From Gynurincola endophyticus (GTDB taxonomy: Bacteria; Bacteroidota; Bacteroidia; Chitinophagales; Chitinophagaceae), in NCBI RefSeq assembly GCF_003991195.1, contig NZ_RCWL01000009.1:62001-126000 (forward strand): 64,000 nt of DNA, in the 5' to 3' direction. Positions within the stretch are counted from its first letter, which is position 1, and each line of letters opens with the position of its first letter. The translations under genes and the position numbers were made by a program. Below the pieces are notes generated by a model that had not been told where the DNA came from, did not search any database, and saw only the letters and a list, made by a program, of their open reading frames with translations. Positions 1-9,236 of the stretch are shown here, piece by piece.

Positions 1-505
1 AACCTTTTGTTTAATTCTATTGACATATTTTTCATGTATTAGGTGTGTTCAATGTAAACGACTTTATACAATTAGTCAGTAGGATAATGGAATAATTACC
101 TCAATCGAGGTCATTGGTAAAATAACTAATTATACAAAGAATGATTACTATACGGGGTAAAAAAGTTTAACAATAAGGTCGATTTTAGGCTGTTTGATGG
201 CGTTATTTAGTAGATATGCTGAAATGCCTTAATATGTGTTATGAAATAAGCAAGAGAGTATTGTTTCGTTTTGATGTTATTGCCTGTATGAACCGCCACT
301 GATTGATGCGGGATGAGGATACTTCTAACCTTAAAAAGGGCAAACTATTTAAATAGCAATTGAAATAAATTATGTTTATGAGCTGTGTATACCGGAAGTA
401 TCACCTCTAACCGAAAACAGATATGCTTTGAAGGTGGTGGAACTTTGATTGTAGCGTATTACCGTAAAATTTAATATTTTGCAATTATAAAAATCCTCAC
501 ACATT
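1..505. other. intergenic region upstream of the META lipoprotein gene
   Basis: No convincing gene is visible. A minus-strand open frame (376-705) overlaps the next gene and has no family resemblance, so it is not counted. A short inverted repeat (ACCTC-AATC-GAGGT) lies near 107-120. A near-consensus -7 element (TATTTTG) sits around 474-480, about 25 bases before the META gene start, and is the likely promoter. Confidence 0.5.
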
Positions 506-976
506 ATGAAGAAAACTCTTTTTATGATTGCGATGGCTGCTGCAATAGCTGCCTGTAACGATTCGGGTACAGAAAATAATGCAGATAAACCTGCTGATAG
601 TAATGCGCTGCAAACAGCAGCAAAACCGGAAGATCTTTTAAATAAAGATTGGAGGCTGAAAGAACTCAATGGTTCTTCTATTGTTTTAGATACCACTTTT
701 CCCAACTACCCGCACATGAAATTTGAAAACCTGACGAATGTAGGTGGTAACCTGGGCTGTAATGGTTTTGGAGGAAATGTCAGCGTAGGCGGAGCCGATA
801 GTATCACTATTTCTCAGGTGGTATCTACTCAAATGGCTTGTCCGAACCTGGATATCGAAAACCGCTTCAGAGAAGCTTTGGAAAATACTAAAACCTATCG
901 TATTGATGGTAATACATTACTCCTGAACAATGATAAAAAAGAAGTAATCGCTAAGTTAGAAAATACCAAAAATTAA
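506..976 (+). CDS. META domain lipoprotein (HslJ-like)
   Basis: This is a 156-residue lipoprotein. The N-terminus has a short signal peptide ending in an Ala-Ala-Cys lipobox at about residue 17, so the mature protein should be lipid-anchored. Residues 45-150 match the META/HslJ fold: the W-x-L-x-x-L-N-G opening, the central N-x-G-C-N-x-F-G-G motif, and the T-x-M-A-C segment with the paired cysteine seen in this family. HslJ-type proteins are envelope stress proteins of uncertain mechanism. The gene stands alone and converges on the Dps-like gene, with a perfect hairpin between them. The family call is strong; the role is not known. Confidence 0.85.
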   Translation: MKKTLFMIAMAAAIAACNDSGTENNADKPADSNALQTAAKPEDLLNKDWRLKELNGSSIVLDTTFPNYPHMKFENLTNVGGNLGCNGFGGNVSVGGADSITISQVVSTQMACPNLDIENRFREALENTKTYRIDGNTLLLNNDKKEVIAKLENTKN

Positions 977-1003
977 TAATTGATTTATAATTTAATTATA
1001 GTG

Positions 1004-1039
1004 TATGGATCATGCTGTTTTAAAAAAGCATGATCCATA
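1004..1039. terminator. bidirectional rho-independent terminator
   Basis: A perfect 13-bp stem (TATGGATCATGCT and its complement) with an A/T-rich loop lies between convergent genes. T-rich sequence on the plus side fits termination of the META gene; the other strand serves the Dps-like gene. Confidence 0.8.
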
Positions 1040-1061
1040 TTATTTTTATGCTATTGATGAT

Positions 1062-1448
1062 TTATTCTAATCTTTTCAGACGGAAAAGCAGTTGCTGAAT
1101 AGCTTCCTGCGCATCATCAATTATGGATTGTGAAAAAGATTCAGGAAATAATTCTTCCCTGCGGTCTTCAATGTGCTGATATACACTCTCTATATGTTCA
1201 ATATAATTTTTGGGACGGCTTGTTTCAGGTATTACAATGTTTAAAGTTCCTTCCAGTGCAAAAGTGGTTTCTACGAGCCGGTCGGTAATGTCTGCCAGTG
1301 AATCGATTGCCTGATCTAATGAAATATGCGCTTCATAACTACCTTTTCCGGTAATTGACCAGTGAATGAGTTTTAAAGAATTACGAAAAGAGATAAACTC
1401 TCCTAAAAAGTCGGCTACTGCTGTTTTGTTTTGTTTGGTATTGGCCAT
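1062..1448 (-). CDS. Dps/ferritin-like protein, DUF5856-type
   Basis: This 128-residue all-helical protein has the first helices of the Dps/ferritin-like fold. Residues 20-65 read L-x-H-W-S-I-x-G-x-x-x-x-x-H-x-x-L-D followed by a D-x-x-D-x-x-V-E segment, matching the ferroxidase helix region of Dps (HW, H, D, E). It is shorter than Dps (about 160 residues) and lacks the last helix, as in the DUF5856 group common in Bacteroidota. Iron binding or DNA protection is plausible from the residues but unproven. It is followed downstream by a terminator hairpin and preceded by a TUDOR-type gene in the same direction, so the two may be co-transcribed. Confidence 0.65.
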   Translation of the reverse strand: MANTKQNKTAVADFLGEFISFRNSLKLIHWSITGKGSYEAHISLDQAIDSLADITDRLVETTFALEGTLNIVIPETSRPKNYIEHIESVYQHIEDRREELFPESFSQSIIDDAQEAIQQLLFRLKRLE

Positions 1449-1495
1449 TATTATACTGTTTTATTAATTGTAAATAATTAGTATCTCCTGAACTG

Positions 1496-1705
1496 CTACA
1501 GTTTGGTAAGCGCAGTTCCTTTATGTGCTGCTATATGGCCTGTTTTACTGCTTTTAATTTCATATTGCGGGTCTTCTTTCGTAGCATGATGCGTGTATCC
1601 CTTATAATCAAAGTCCTGGGTATGTATTTTTATGATGGTTCCCGAAACCCTTCCAGCTTCGGAGTTCCAGCTTACCCGATCTCCTACTTTGAATTTGGTG
1701 GCCAT
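1496..1705 (-). CDS. HVA1/TUDOR domain protein (DUF2945)
   Basis: A 69-residue protein that matches the hypervirulence-associated TUDOR family (DUF2945) along its full length. It opens with K-V-G-D-R-V-x-W, has the G-x-V-x-G-x-I beta turn, the central H-x-A-T-K-E-D-P-Q-Y motif and the C-terminal H-K-G-x-x-L-x-K end. These are small SH3-like beta barrels of unknown function that often sit among stress genes, as here beside a Dps-like protein and a CbpA chaperone. The start ATG is the only reasonable one. Likely cytoplasmic. Confidence 0.85.
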   Translation of the reverse strand: MATKFKVGDRVSWNSEAGRVSGTIIKIHTQDFDYKGYTHHATKEDPQYEIKSSKTGHIAAHKGTALTKL

Positions 1706-1809
1706 AAAAAGATTTTTCGTTTAACAAATGTTACGATTAAGCCCGTAAATTACCCGCACCGCTGGTAGATATCCTGACATGGACTGATTTTCTTACAGTT
1801 ATGAAATAA

Positions 1810-1826
1810 AACACTTAATAAGTGTT
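1810..1826. promoter_or_regulatory. perfect 17-bp palindrome, possible operator
   Basis: AACACTTAATAAGTGTT is a perfect inverted repeat in the 359-bp gap between the TUDOR gene and the divergent cbpA-like gene. A second palindrome (GAGCATGCTC, 1849-1858) lies nearby. Position suggests an operator for one or both divergent units; no T-tract follows, so it does not look like a terminator. Which regulator binds is unknown. Confidence 0.35.
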
Positions 1827-2064
1827 CTTGTATAAATGATACTGCAAAGAGCATGCTCATGCTTACATCCTATGAATACCCGGCTAAAATGTTATTATGG
1901 GAATCGGGATATCACTTTTTTTGTTCAAAAAGTCCTACACATTATAAAAGTAAGTATACTATCTAAAGCCGAAAATGGTATGCCGAAACCAGTTGATATA
2001 TGATCACTCATAACGCCATTTCAGTGGCTTAAAAATTGTGTATACAAATAAGAAATTGTTTAGA

Positions 2065-2979
2065 ATGGATTATATTGATTACTATAAAATACTTGGCGTC
2101 GCAAAAAATGCCACAGCAGATGAAATCAAGAAAGCTTATCGAAAATTAGCCCGTCAACATCATCCTGATTTAAATGCGGATAACCCAGAGGCGGATAAAT
2201 TGTTTCAGCAGATTAATGAAGCGAATGAAGTACTGAGTGATCCCGAAAAAAGAAAAAAATATGATCAGTACGGTAATGACTGGAAACATGCTGACCAGTT
2301 TGAAAATGCCCGTAAACAACAGGGGGCCGGCTCTTATGGCGGGCGTAACCCGTTCGAGAATGGTTCTTTCAGTGAAGCGCATCACAACTATGGTACGGAG
2401 GAGGATGGCGGATTCTCCGATTTCTTTGCCTCCATGTTCGGTAATCGTGGCAGTGGGCGCCAGACCAGATTTAAAGGACAGGATTTACGCGCCTCGCTAC
2501 AAGTGAATTTATCGGAAGTTTATAAAACCCATCAAAGAGTGTTTATGATCAATGGAAAGAATATCCGTATAACGCTGGCGGCAGGTATTGAAAACGGACA
2601 GGAAATTAAACTTTCCGGTTATGGTGCTCCGGGGGTAAACGGTGGTCCAAACGGTGATCTTTATATTACATTTGAGGTGAAGAATGATACTTCCTTTACC
2701 CGTAAAGGGAATGACCTTTATAAAAATGTTCCTCTTGATTTATACAAGGCAATTTTAGGCGGTGAGGAAGTAATTGATACCTTGTCAGGAAAAGTAAAAC
2801 TAAAAATTAATCCGGAAACACAAAACGGCACAAAAGTGCGTATTAAAGGAAAAGGATTTCCTGTTTATAAAATGGAAGATACGTTTGGAGATCTTTATAT
2901 CACTTACGAAATACAAATACCTACTAACCTTAGTGAAAAAGAACGAGAGCTGTTTAAAGAGTTATCTAAAGAAAAATAG
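2065..2979 (+). CDS. cbpA: DnaJ-class co-chaperone CbpA
   Basis: A type II Hsp40 co-chaperone that stimulates DnaK. The J domain occupies residues 1-68, with the invariant HPD in R-Q-H-H-P-D-L. A G/F-rich linker (about 75-140) follows, then two C-terminal beta domains with no zinc finger between them, as in CbpA and unlike DnaJ. The frame is open back to a GTG at 2038, but the ATG at 2065 starts directly before the conserved D-Y-Y-K-I-L-G-V motif and is preferred. The gene is five bases from a CbpM modulator gene, the standard pair. CbpA also binds curved DNA in Enterobacteria; that activity is only inferred here. Confidence 0.9.
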   Translation: MDYIDYYKILGVAKNATADEIKKAYRKLARQHHPDLNADNPEADKLFQQINEANEVLSDPEKRKKYDQYGNDWKHADQFENARKQQGAGSYGGRNPFENGSFSEAHHNYGTEEDGGFSDFFASMFGNRGSGRQTRFKGQDLRASLQVNLSEVYKTHQRVFMINGKNIRITLAAGIENGQEIKLSGYGAPGVNGGPNGDLYITFEVKNDTSFTRKGNDLYKNVPLDLYKAILGGEEVIDTLSGKVKLKINPETQNGTKVRIKGKGFPVYKMEDTFGDLYITYEIQIPTNLSEKERELFKELSKEK

Positions 2980-2984
2980 AACTT

Positions 2985-3281
2985 ATGGAAAATTCAAATA
3001 GAATATCTGTAGAAGAATACTGTACGTTTTACAGTATAGAAGCCTCTTTTGTTCAACAACTGAACGACTATGGTTTGATTGAAGTTGGTTATACAGAAAA
3101 GGAATCATTTATTACTTATGACCAGTTGCCTGATCTTGAAAAATACACGCGTATGCACTATGATCTTGAAATTAATATACCTGGAATAGAAGCTATAAAT
3201 CATTTACTAAAACGGGTTCAATACCTGCAACGGGAAGTTAAAAGATTGCGGGAAGAAACCGGAAATAACCAGTCCGCTTAA
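2985..3281 (+). CDS. cbpM: chaperone modulator CbpM
   Basis: A 98-residue member of the CbpM/MerR-like modulator family. The N-terminal part has a winged-helix-like sequence and the C-terminus a coiled-coil helix rich in Arg, Glu and Leu (residues 68-92). In Enterobacteria CbpM binds the J domain of CbpA and blocks its activity. The gene begins five bases after cbpA and is almost certainly translated from the same transcript. Family membership is inferred from sequence and from the pairing. Confidence 0.85.
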   Translation: MENSNRISVEEYCTFYSIEASFVQQLNDYGLIEVGYTEKESFITYDQLPDLEKYTRMHYDLEINIPGIEAINHLLKRVQYLQREVKRLREETGNNQSA

Positions 3282-3334
3282 TTATGACCTGTATATTAAA
3301 ACGATAAGGGCTCTACATTCACCTGTCTATATTT

Positions 3335-3360
3335 GTTCCATTTTTTTAATTGTATCTTCG
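3335..3360 (+). promoter_or_regulatory. promoter for the DUF2461 gene
   Basis: A TATCTTCG element at 3353-3360, with TTTG about 17 bases upstream, resembles the Bacteroidota -33/-7 promoter. It lies 38 bases before the ATG at 3398 and rules out the longer frame starting at 3350. Confidence 0.5.
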
Positions 3361-3397
3361 CATTCTGATTCTTCACTATTTCGAATTTCATCTGTTT

Positions 3398-4054
3398 ATG
3401 AAAGAAATCTTCAGCTTCTTAAAAGACCTCGATGCTAATAATAACCGCGAATGGTTTAATGATCATAAAGACCGCTATCTTGCCATTAAGGAGCAGTTTG
3501 ATGTTTATATACAGGAGCTGATCAACTCTATCAGTGAATTTGACCCGGAAATGAGCATGGTTACTCCACAGGAAGCTGTTTACCGCATTTACCGCGACAT
3601 TCGCTTTTCGCTCGATAAAACACCTTATAAAAACTATATGAGTGCTATCATCAAAAGCGGCGGTAAAAAAAGTTTCAGGTCTTGTTATTATGTACAACTT
3701 CAACCCGGGCAATCATTTTTTGCCGGTGGTATGGGAATGATGGATCCCAAGCTGGCCAAGGCATTAAGAAATGATATCTATTACAACATTGAAGAGTTTC
3801 GCGGAATTGTTGAACACCCCGATTTTGCCGGTAATTATTCCATGTACGGAGAAAGCTTTAAGAAAGTACCTTCCCCCTACCCGGCTGATTTCGAATACGC
3901 AGATTGGTTGAAATATAAACTCTACCTGCCTTTCAGCGTTGTTCCGGACACTTTTTTCACCGGAAAAGACATTGTTAAACGTAGTGCCGAAAGACTAAAG
4001 ATTCTTTTACCCTTTAACAAATTCGTGAATTATACGGTAGAAGAGTCTATGTAA
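3398..4054 (+). CDS. DUF2461 family protein
   Basis: A 218-residue cytoplasmic protein matching DUF2461 end to end. The hallmarks are F-L-x-x-L-x-x-N-N-x-R-E-W-F at residues 6-20, Y-R-I-x-R-D-x-R-F-S-x-D-K-x-P-Y-K near 65-80, and the G-G-x-x-x-x-x-K motif further on. No biochemical function is established for this family. The start at 3398 is chosen because the family begins with this segment and the promoter lies just before it. It is a single-gene unit. Confidence 0.88.
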   Translation: MKEIFSFLKDLDANNNREWFNDHKDRYLAIKEQFDVYIQELINSISEFDPEMSMVTPQEAVYRIYRDIRFSLDKTPYKNYMSAIIKSGGKKSFRSCYYVQLQPGQSFFAGGMGMMDPKLAKALRNDIYYNIEEFRGIVEHPDFAGNYSMYGESFKKVPSPYPADFEYADWLKYKLYLPFSVVPDTFFTGKDIVKRSAERLKILLPFNKFVNYTVEESM

Positions 4055-4331
4055 TTGCATTTGGGATGGTTGTTCCGGCTATTTAAAAATGAAGCCTGCT
4101 CTTTGCAATTCGTTAATTTCTTTATGTTTTAATTATTTTATATATTTGAAATCATAACACAAGAATATGAACGCAAGGAAATCTATTTCGCCTCCACTGC
4201 CTTAATATTTCTCACACATTTATGGGAAGTATAGATCCGGTCTCTCACCCCGGTTCTTTGCTATGCTTTCAACTCAATCAATTTATTAAGTCAAATACTT
4301 GCCTGTATGGGCGGGATAGCTATGTAGTGTT

Positions 4332-5201
4332 ATGAAAAAATCATACTTATTATTACACATTGCTGTAATACTGGCCGGATTTACCGGTGTTTTCGGTAAG
4401 CTCATTTCTTTGAACGAAGGTTTACTGGTTTGGTATAGGGTTTTCTTTTCCGCAGTTATTTTATTTGTTATTCTTACTCTTTTAAAGGTACCCCGTACTA
4501 TTGCTTTTAAAGAGAAACTGAATATTGCCAAAGTGGGGATGCTGATAACGATCCACTGGGTATTTTTTTATGCGAGTATTAAATATTCCAATATATCAAT
4601 CGGAGTGGTTTGTTACTGTTTAACCAGTTTCTTTACTGCTATTTTTCAGCCGGCGATAGATCGGCAACGCTTTAAAATATCTGAATTACTGTTGAGTGCT
4701 TTAACATTGGTGGGTATCAGCCTGATCTTTCATTTCGATACCTCTTATCAATCAGGAATCATTCTCGGTACCATTTCGTCTGCATTTGCCGCGCTCTATA
4801 CAATTTACAGTGGCAGATTGGTAAAACAATACGATAGTAAAGTGATCAATTATTATCAGATGATTGGCGGTACGGTCGGATTAGGCTTGCTTCTTCCGGT
4901 TTATCTCTATTATTTCCCGGTTGAACAACTGGTTCCGGGTTGGAGAGACACTTTTTACCTGATTTTACTGGCACTTTTCTGTACTGTAGGATTGTATGTC
5001 ATTTTTAATGAGGTACTCAGAAAGTTATCTGCATTTACCGTAAATCTGAGTTTTAACCTTGAACCGATTTATGCCATCATACTCGCTTTTCTGTTCTTTG
5101 GTGAAAGCAAAGAGGTAAATACCTCCTTTTATATAGGACTATTTTTTGTAATGGCTTCTGTGGTGCTTCAAACAATTATAGCATCACGAAAGAAAATATA
5201 A
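4332..5201 (+). CDS. EamA/DMT family membrane transporter
   Basis: A 289-residue inner-membrane protein with about ten hydrophobic segments arranged as two EamA repeats (residues 5-135 and 150-285). This is the drug/metabolite transporter superfamily, whose members export amino acids or other small metabolites; the substrate cannot be read from sequence. The second repeat contains the typical L-S-F-N-L-E-P-I-Y-A motif near residue 240. The gene stands alone between the DUF2461 gene and the copper cluster. Confidence 0.88.
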   Translation: MKKSYLLLHIAVILAGFTGVFGKLISLNEGLLVWYRVFFSAVILFVILTLLKVPRTIAFKEKLNIAKVGMLITIHWVFFYASIKYSNISIGVVCYCLTSFFTAIFQPAIDRQRFKISELLLSALTLVGISLIFHFDTSYQSGIILGTISSAFAALYTIYSGRLVKQYDSKVINYYQMIGGTVGLGLLLPVYLYYFPVEQLVPGWRDTFYLILLALFCTVGLYVIFNEVLRKLSAFTVNLSFNLEPIYAIILAFLFFGESKEVNTSFYIGLFFVMASVVLQTIIASRKKI

Positions 5202-5332
5202 ATAAGCATGTTGGTATGAGTGGCGGAAAGCTACCTCATACCAGCTTTTTTAGCTCTTCCTGCCCCAAATGTCAAAGAAATGCTAATCCGGTATTCATTA
5301 TTTCGGAGATTCGTATCTTTATAGTTAGGTGT

Positions 5333-5683
5333 ATGTCTAAGCGTTTCATCATATTATTGCTGGTTACATTTGGCTTCTTTTTGATGCCGAATGATACTTT
5401 TGCCTGTGATACCCAGGCAGCTATTTCAGCGAAGTCGTGTTGTGACTCTGCAGAAGAATGTGCTTGTGAAAAGCAGGACATCCATACACAGAAAAACAGT
5501 TGTAGCGGAGAAATGCAACATAGCTCCTGTCATTGTACGCCGGCTAAACCCCCCGTGGCTTTTATAACAAACCGCACTGATCAATACCCCGGATTTACTA
5601 CCGTTTATTTATCTTTTCCTGATGTAAGAAGTTATATATTATCTGGTTTTCACTTCATCTGGTTACCGCCTAAAATAAGCTAA
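5333..5683 (+). CDS. small secreted cysteine-rich protein of the copper cluster
   Basis: The likely product is 116 residues. It starts at the ATG at 5333, because a TATCTTT promoter element lies at 5314-5320 inside the longer frame that begins at 5216. A signal peptide (residues 1-24) ends at F-A-C. The mature N-terminal half has about nine cysteines in short spacings (C-C, C-x-C, C-x-C pairs with nearby His). This suits soft-metal binding, though no known family is recognised. It is followed by an HMA-domain protein and a multicopper oxidase, so a periplasmic copper role is likely. Similar small proteins precede copper operons in other Bacteroidota. Confidence 0.6.
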   Translation: MSKRFIILLLVTFGFFLMPNDTFACDTQAAISAKSCCDSAEECACEKQDIHTQKNSCSGEMQHSSCHCTPAKPPVAFITNRTDQYPGFTTVYLSFPDVRSYILSGFHFIWLPPKIS

Positions 5684-5774
5684 CCTCTATACCTGATAGC
5701 CATAGGTATGTCTTATCAGAAAGCAAATTGTTGCTTTTAATACATTTATTGTCAACATTATTAACTTCTATACA

Positions 5775-6623
5775 ATGAAATCAATCAATATATTGATAGC
5801 AGTACTATTATTATGTACTTCTACCATTACTGCTCAAATTAGAAATGCAGCTACTGCCACAGTTAAAATATATGGCAATTGTGAAATTTGTGAAAATACA
5901 ATCGAAAAAGCCGGAAATATTAAGAAACAGGCTTCAGTAAACTGGGATAAAGATTCAAAACTGGCAACAGTTATTTTCGACAGTACAATTACTTCCTCTG
6001 ATGATATTCTGAAACGGATTGCTATTGCCGGATATGATAGTGATGTATATCTTGCTCCCGATAAAAGTTATGCTTCCCTACCTGATTGTTGCCGTTACGA
6101 AAGAGTGAATAAAACAGCTTCTCATCAATCGATGAAACCAGGCGAAAGTCACAGCGTCCATACAAAGGGTGAATCGCCTTTGCAACAGGTAAATCCTTTA
6201 TACAAAGTGTTTGAAGAATATTTCGCTGTTAAAGATGCATTGGTAAAAGCTGATGAAAGTACTGCCTCTGCAAAAGCAAAAGACCTTGATGCTGCTGTGA
6301 ACAGCATTAAAATGAGTGCACTGGCTGAAAATGAACATGAAGTATTTATGAAGGTGATGAAAGATATTTCCTTCGATGCTGAACATATTGGCGACACAAA
6401 AGACGTTGGCCATCAACGTGACCATTTTACTTCCTTATCAAAGAATATTTATGAACTTCTAAAGATTACAAAGTTTAAAGTTACTGTTTATTACCAGCAT
6501 TGCCCGATGTTCAATAATGGTAAAGGAGCCAACTGGCTGAGCAAAGAAAACACCATTAAAAACCCTTATTACGGTGCACAAATGCTCACTTGTGGCAAAA
6601 CAGTTGAAACTATTCAACAATAG
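5775..6623 (+). CDS. secreted HMA-domain and DUF3347 copper-binding protein
   Basis: A 282-residue exported protein: signal peptide 1-20, a heavy-metal-associated domain at about 25-95 with a C-E-I-C metal motif in place of the usual M-x-C-x-x-C, and a DUF3347 domain from about 140 to the end. DUF3347 ends with the typical H-C-P-M-F...W-L-S...N-P-Y-Y-G...M-L-T-C-G pattern, which resembles the metal-binding tail of CusB-like proteins. The gene lies 91 bases after the Cys-rich gene and 52 bases before the oxidase, in one direction. A periplasmic copper chaperone role is inferred. Confidence 0.8.
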   Translation: MKSINILIAVLLLCTSTITAQIRNAATATVKIYGNCEICENTIEKAGNIKKQASVNWDKDSKLATVIFDSTITSSDDILKRIAIAGYDSDVYLAPDKSYASLPDCCRYERVNKTASHQSMKPGESHSVHTKGESPLQQVNPLYKVFEEYFAVKDALVKADESTASAKAKDLDAAVNSIKMSALAENEHEVFMKVMKDISFDAEHIGDTKDVGHQRDHFTSLSKNIYELLKITKFKVTVYYQHCPMFNNGKGANWLSKENTIKNPYYGAQMLTCGKTVETIQQ

Positions 6624-6675
6624 CTTTACCGGTTGATTTTTAAACTTAATACATCTTATAAATGAAGTTATTCAA

Positions 6676-8928
6676 ATGGATATACAAAATATTTCTTCAA
6701 AAAAAGTGCTGTCGTTAGTACTTTTTCTGATCATAACACAACTGTCATTTGCTCAAAAAGTAGTTCGGTACGACCTGTACGTGAAAGATACGCTGGTTAA
6801 TTATGCCGGTAAAGTTAAAAGAGCGATTGCTGTGAACGGGCAAATTCCCATGCCTACCCTTACTTTTACGCAAGGTGACACTGCTGAAATCTATGTACAC
6901 AACGAATTAAAGGAGAGTACTTCTTTGCATTGGCATGGGGTATTTCTGCCGAATCAGGAAGATGGCGTTCCTTATCTTACTCAGATGCCGATTGAACCGG
7001 GTACTACACATCAGTATCGTTTTCCCGTTATACAAAACGGAACCCACTGGTATCATAGCCATTCCGGTTTACAGGAACAAATCGGCATGTATGGATCAAT
7101 GATTTTTAAAAAGAAACAAAATGATCCCACTTTTAGAAGAGGCATAGACGATTTACCGACGGTACCGGTTATTTTGAGTGAATGGACAAATATCAACCCC
7201 GATAACGTACACCGGATATTGCACAATGCCAATGACTGGTTTGCTATAAAGAAAGGAGCTACTCAGAGTTATGCTGAAGCAATACGTGAAAAGCATTTCA
7301 ACACCAAGCTGAAAAATGAATGGAAACGGATGCTGGCAATGGATGTAAGTGATGTTTATTATGAAAAGGTGATGATGAACGGAACGACGAATGAACAATT
7401 GACGCAATTCAAAGCCGGTGATAAAATACGCCTGCAAATTTCGAATGGTGGTGCTTCTACTTACTTCTGGCTTACTTATGCCGGTGGTAAAATAACCGTA
7501 GTGGCCAACGATGGCAATGATGTGGAGCCGGTAGAGGTTGACCGTCTGCTGATTGCCGTTTCAGAAACTTATGATATCATACTTACTATCCCTGAAAATA
7601 GAATTTCGTATGAATTGCTGGCTACATCTGAAGACCGTACTCAATCTGCTTCGCTTTATCTGGGCGAGGGTATCCGGCAATTATCAGACCGCTTACCACG
7701 CCTTAAATATTTTGAAGGTATGAAGATGATGAATGGTATGATGAAGATGAACGGTGACCTGGATGATATGGGTATGAAGATGTCGCTCAATCAGATGGAT
7801 ATGAATGTGGTGATGTATCCTGAAATAACCGGAGATAAAAAGTCGTCTGCTTCAGGCCATCGTAGTCATACCGGCCATGGAGAAAATCAATACAACGCAA
7901 ACGCATTGTCTGATATCGTTACGCTGAACTATGCCATGTTAAAATCTCCTGAAAATACAAGTTTATCACCGGATGCTGCTGTAAAAGAACTCCGTTTCGA
8001 ATTAACAGGAAATATGAACAGGTATGTATGGAGCATAGATAATAAAGTTGTATCGGAAGCAGATAAAATTCTGATAAAGAAAGGAGAAACCGTGCGGATA
8101 ATTTTGTATAATAATTCTATGATGCGGCATCCGATGCACTTGCACGGACATGATTTCAGGGTATTAAACGGACAAGGTGATTATGCACCGCTAAAGAATG
8201 TGATTGACATTATGCCCATGGAAACAGACACGCTTGAATTTGCTGCGAATGTAGAAGGTGACTGGTTCTTTCACTGTCATATTCTTTATCATATGATGAG
8301 CGGAATGGGCCGGATTTTTACTTATGAAAATCAATCCCCAAACCCATTGATACCAGATCCTAAGTATGCGCAACGAAAACTTTTTGCAGACGATCGCATG
8401 TTCCATTTTATGGCGCAGAATGATTTTGCTACCAATGGTAATGACGGGTCAGTGATGTTGCAGAACACACGTTGGAGTATCGGTACGGAATGGCGTCTGG
8501 GATATAACAGTATGCATGGCTATGAAACCGAAACACATATCGGAAGATACCTGAACAGAATGCAATGGCTGATGGTTTTTGTAGGGTTTGATTGGCGGTA
8601 TAGAAAAATGGGAATAGATGAACACGAGAAGAATATTTTCGGTCAGCAAAATAAAAAAGACAGCCGGTCGGCCGTGAGCCTCGGGTTCATGTACACGCTT
8701 CCAATGCTGGTCAATTTTCAGGCTGAAGTATACCACGATGGTATCGTACGACTATCGTTAATGCGCGAAGATATTCCGGTGTCAAAACGTTTACGGGCCG
8801 GTTTCATGCTCAATACGGATAAAGAGTATATGGTTGAACTAAATTATATATTCAATCGATTTATGCGTGCACGTACCCATTATGATAGTGATATGGGATT
8901 CGGTGTAGGATTGGCATTAAATTATTAG
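6676..8928 (+). CDS. copA: multicopper oxidase (CopA-type) with C-terminal barrel-like extension
   Basis: A 750-residue exported enzyme that should oxidise Cu(I) or phenolics in the periplasm. All four copper-ligand motifs are visible: H-W-H-G at 85-88, H-W-Y-H-S-H at 124-129, H-P-M-H-L-H-G-H near 485, and H-C-H-I-L-Y-H near 533, followed by M-x-x-G-M (type 1 site). A Met-rich loop (about 350-380) resembles the Cu(I) entry loops of CopA/CueO. After about residue 560 the oxidase ends and about 190 residues of alternating polar/aromatic strands follow, looking like the CopB outer-membrane domain. Such fusions recur in Bacteroidota. Third gene of the copper operon. Confidence 0.9.
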   Translation: MDIQNISSKKVLSLVLFLIITQLSFAQKVVRYDLYVKDTLVNYAGKVKRAIAVNGQIPMPTLTFTQGDTAEIYVHNELKESTSLHWHGVFLPNQEDGVPYLTQMPIEPGTTHQYRFPVIQNGTHWYHSHSGLQEQIGMYGSMIFKKKQNDPTFRRGIDDLPTVPVILSEWTNINPDNVHRILHNANDWFAIKKGATQSYAEAIREKHFNTKLKNEWKRMLAMDVSDVYYEKVMMNGTTNEQLTQFKAGDKIRLQISNGGASTYFWLTYAGGKITVVANDGNDVEPVEVDRLLIAVSETYDIILTIPENRISYELLATSEDRTQSASLYLGEGIRQLSDRLPRLKYFEGMKMMNGMMKMNGDLDDMGMKMSLNQMDMNVVMYPEITGDKKSSASGHRSHTGHGENQYNANALSDIVTLNYAMLKSPENTSLSPDAAVKELRFELTGNMNRYVWSIDNKVVSEADKILIKKGETVRIILYNNSMMRHPMHLHGHDFRVLNGQGDYAPLKNVIDIMPMETDTLEFAANVEGDWFFHCHILYHMMSGMGRIFTYENQSPNPLIPDPKYAQRKLFADDRMFHFMAQNDFATNGNDGSVMLQNTRWSIGTEWRLGYNSMHGYETETHIGRYLNRMQWLMVFVGFDWRYRKMGIDEHEKNIFGQQNKKDSRSAVSLGFMYTLPMLVNFQAEVYHDGIVRLSLMREDIPVSKRLRAGFMLNTDKEYMVELNYIFNRFMRARTHYDSDMGFGVGLALNY

Positions 8929-9004
8929 TAAATTTATTCATTCATTAAAAAATTTTTACCATTAAGGAATTAAACCTGTTACAAAAATATCTTTCATAAC
9001 CATA

Positions 9005-9215
9005 ATTGCTCCAATATTTGAGAATGTAATTTGAAACATGAAGGAAATGAAGAAATGAAGAGGACGTAACTTTGTTAATTCAGCAACAAATATGCTGATT
9101 GTTCAGTGATGGCTTGAATTCTTCATTCGCTTTTCAACTTCATTCTCTTCATGTTAAAATGGTGATCATAAGATAGAATAAGCCAAAGCGAAGCGGCAGG
9201 AGCTTCTTAATTCCT
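9005..9215 (-). repeat. dispersed intergenic repeat, inverted copy
   Basis: Read on the minus strand, 9121-9210 matches the repeat unit at 26294-26793: the opening TTAAGAAGCTCCTGCCGCTT, then ATTCTATCTTATGATCACC, then a GAAAAGCGAATGAAG block. The segment 9020-9062 matches the closing block (CTTCATGTTTCAAATT). The middle, about 55 bases, is unrelated to the other copies. It fills the gap between the copper oxidase and the DUF4918 gene. Confidence 0.8.
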
Positions 9216-9236
9216 TAATGGTTTAAACTTGTTAGC

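Noticed and set aside
376-705. 109-codon open frame on the minus strand at the start of the window
   Set aside because: It overlaps the META lipoprotein gene on the other strand and shows no family features; it is a shadow frame.
2237-2506. Frames in other phases inside cbpA
   Set aside because: They are shadows of the CbpA coding sequence.
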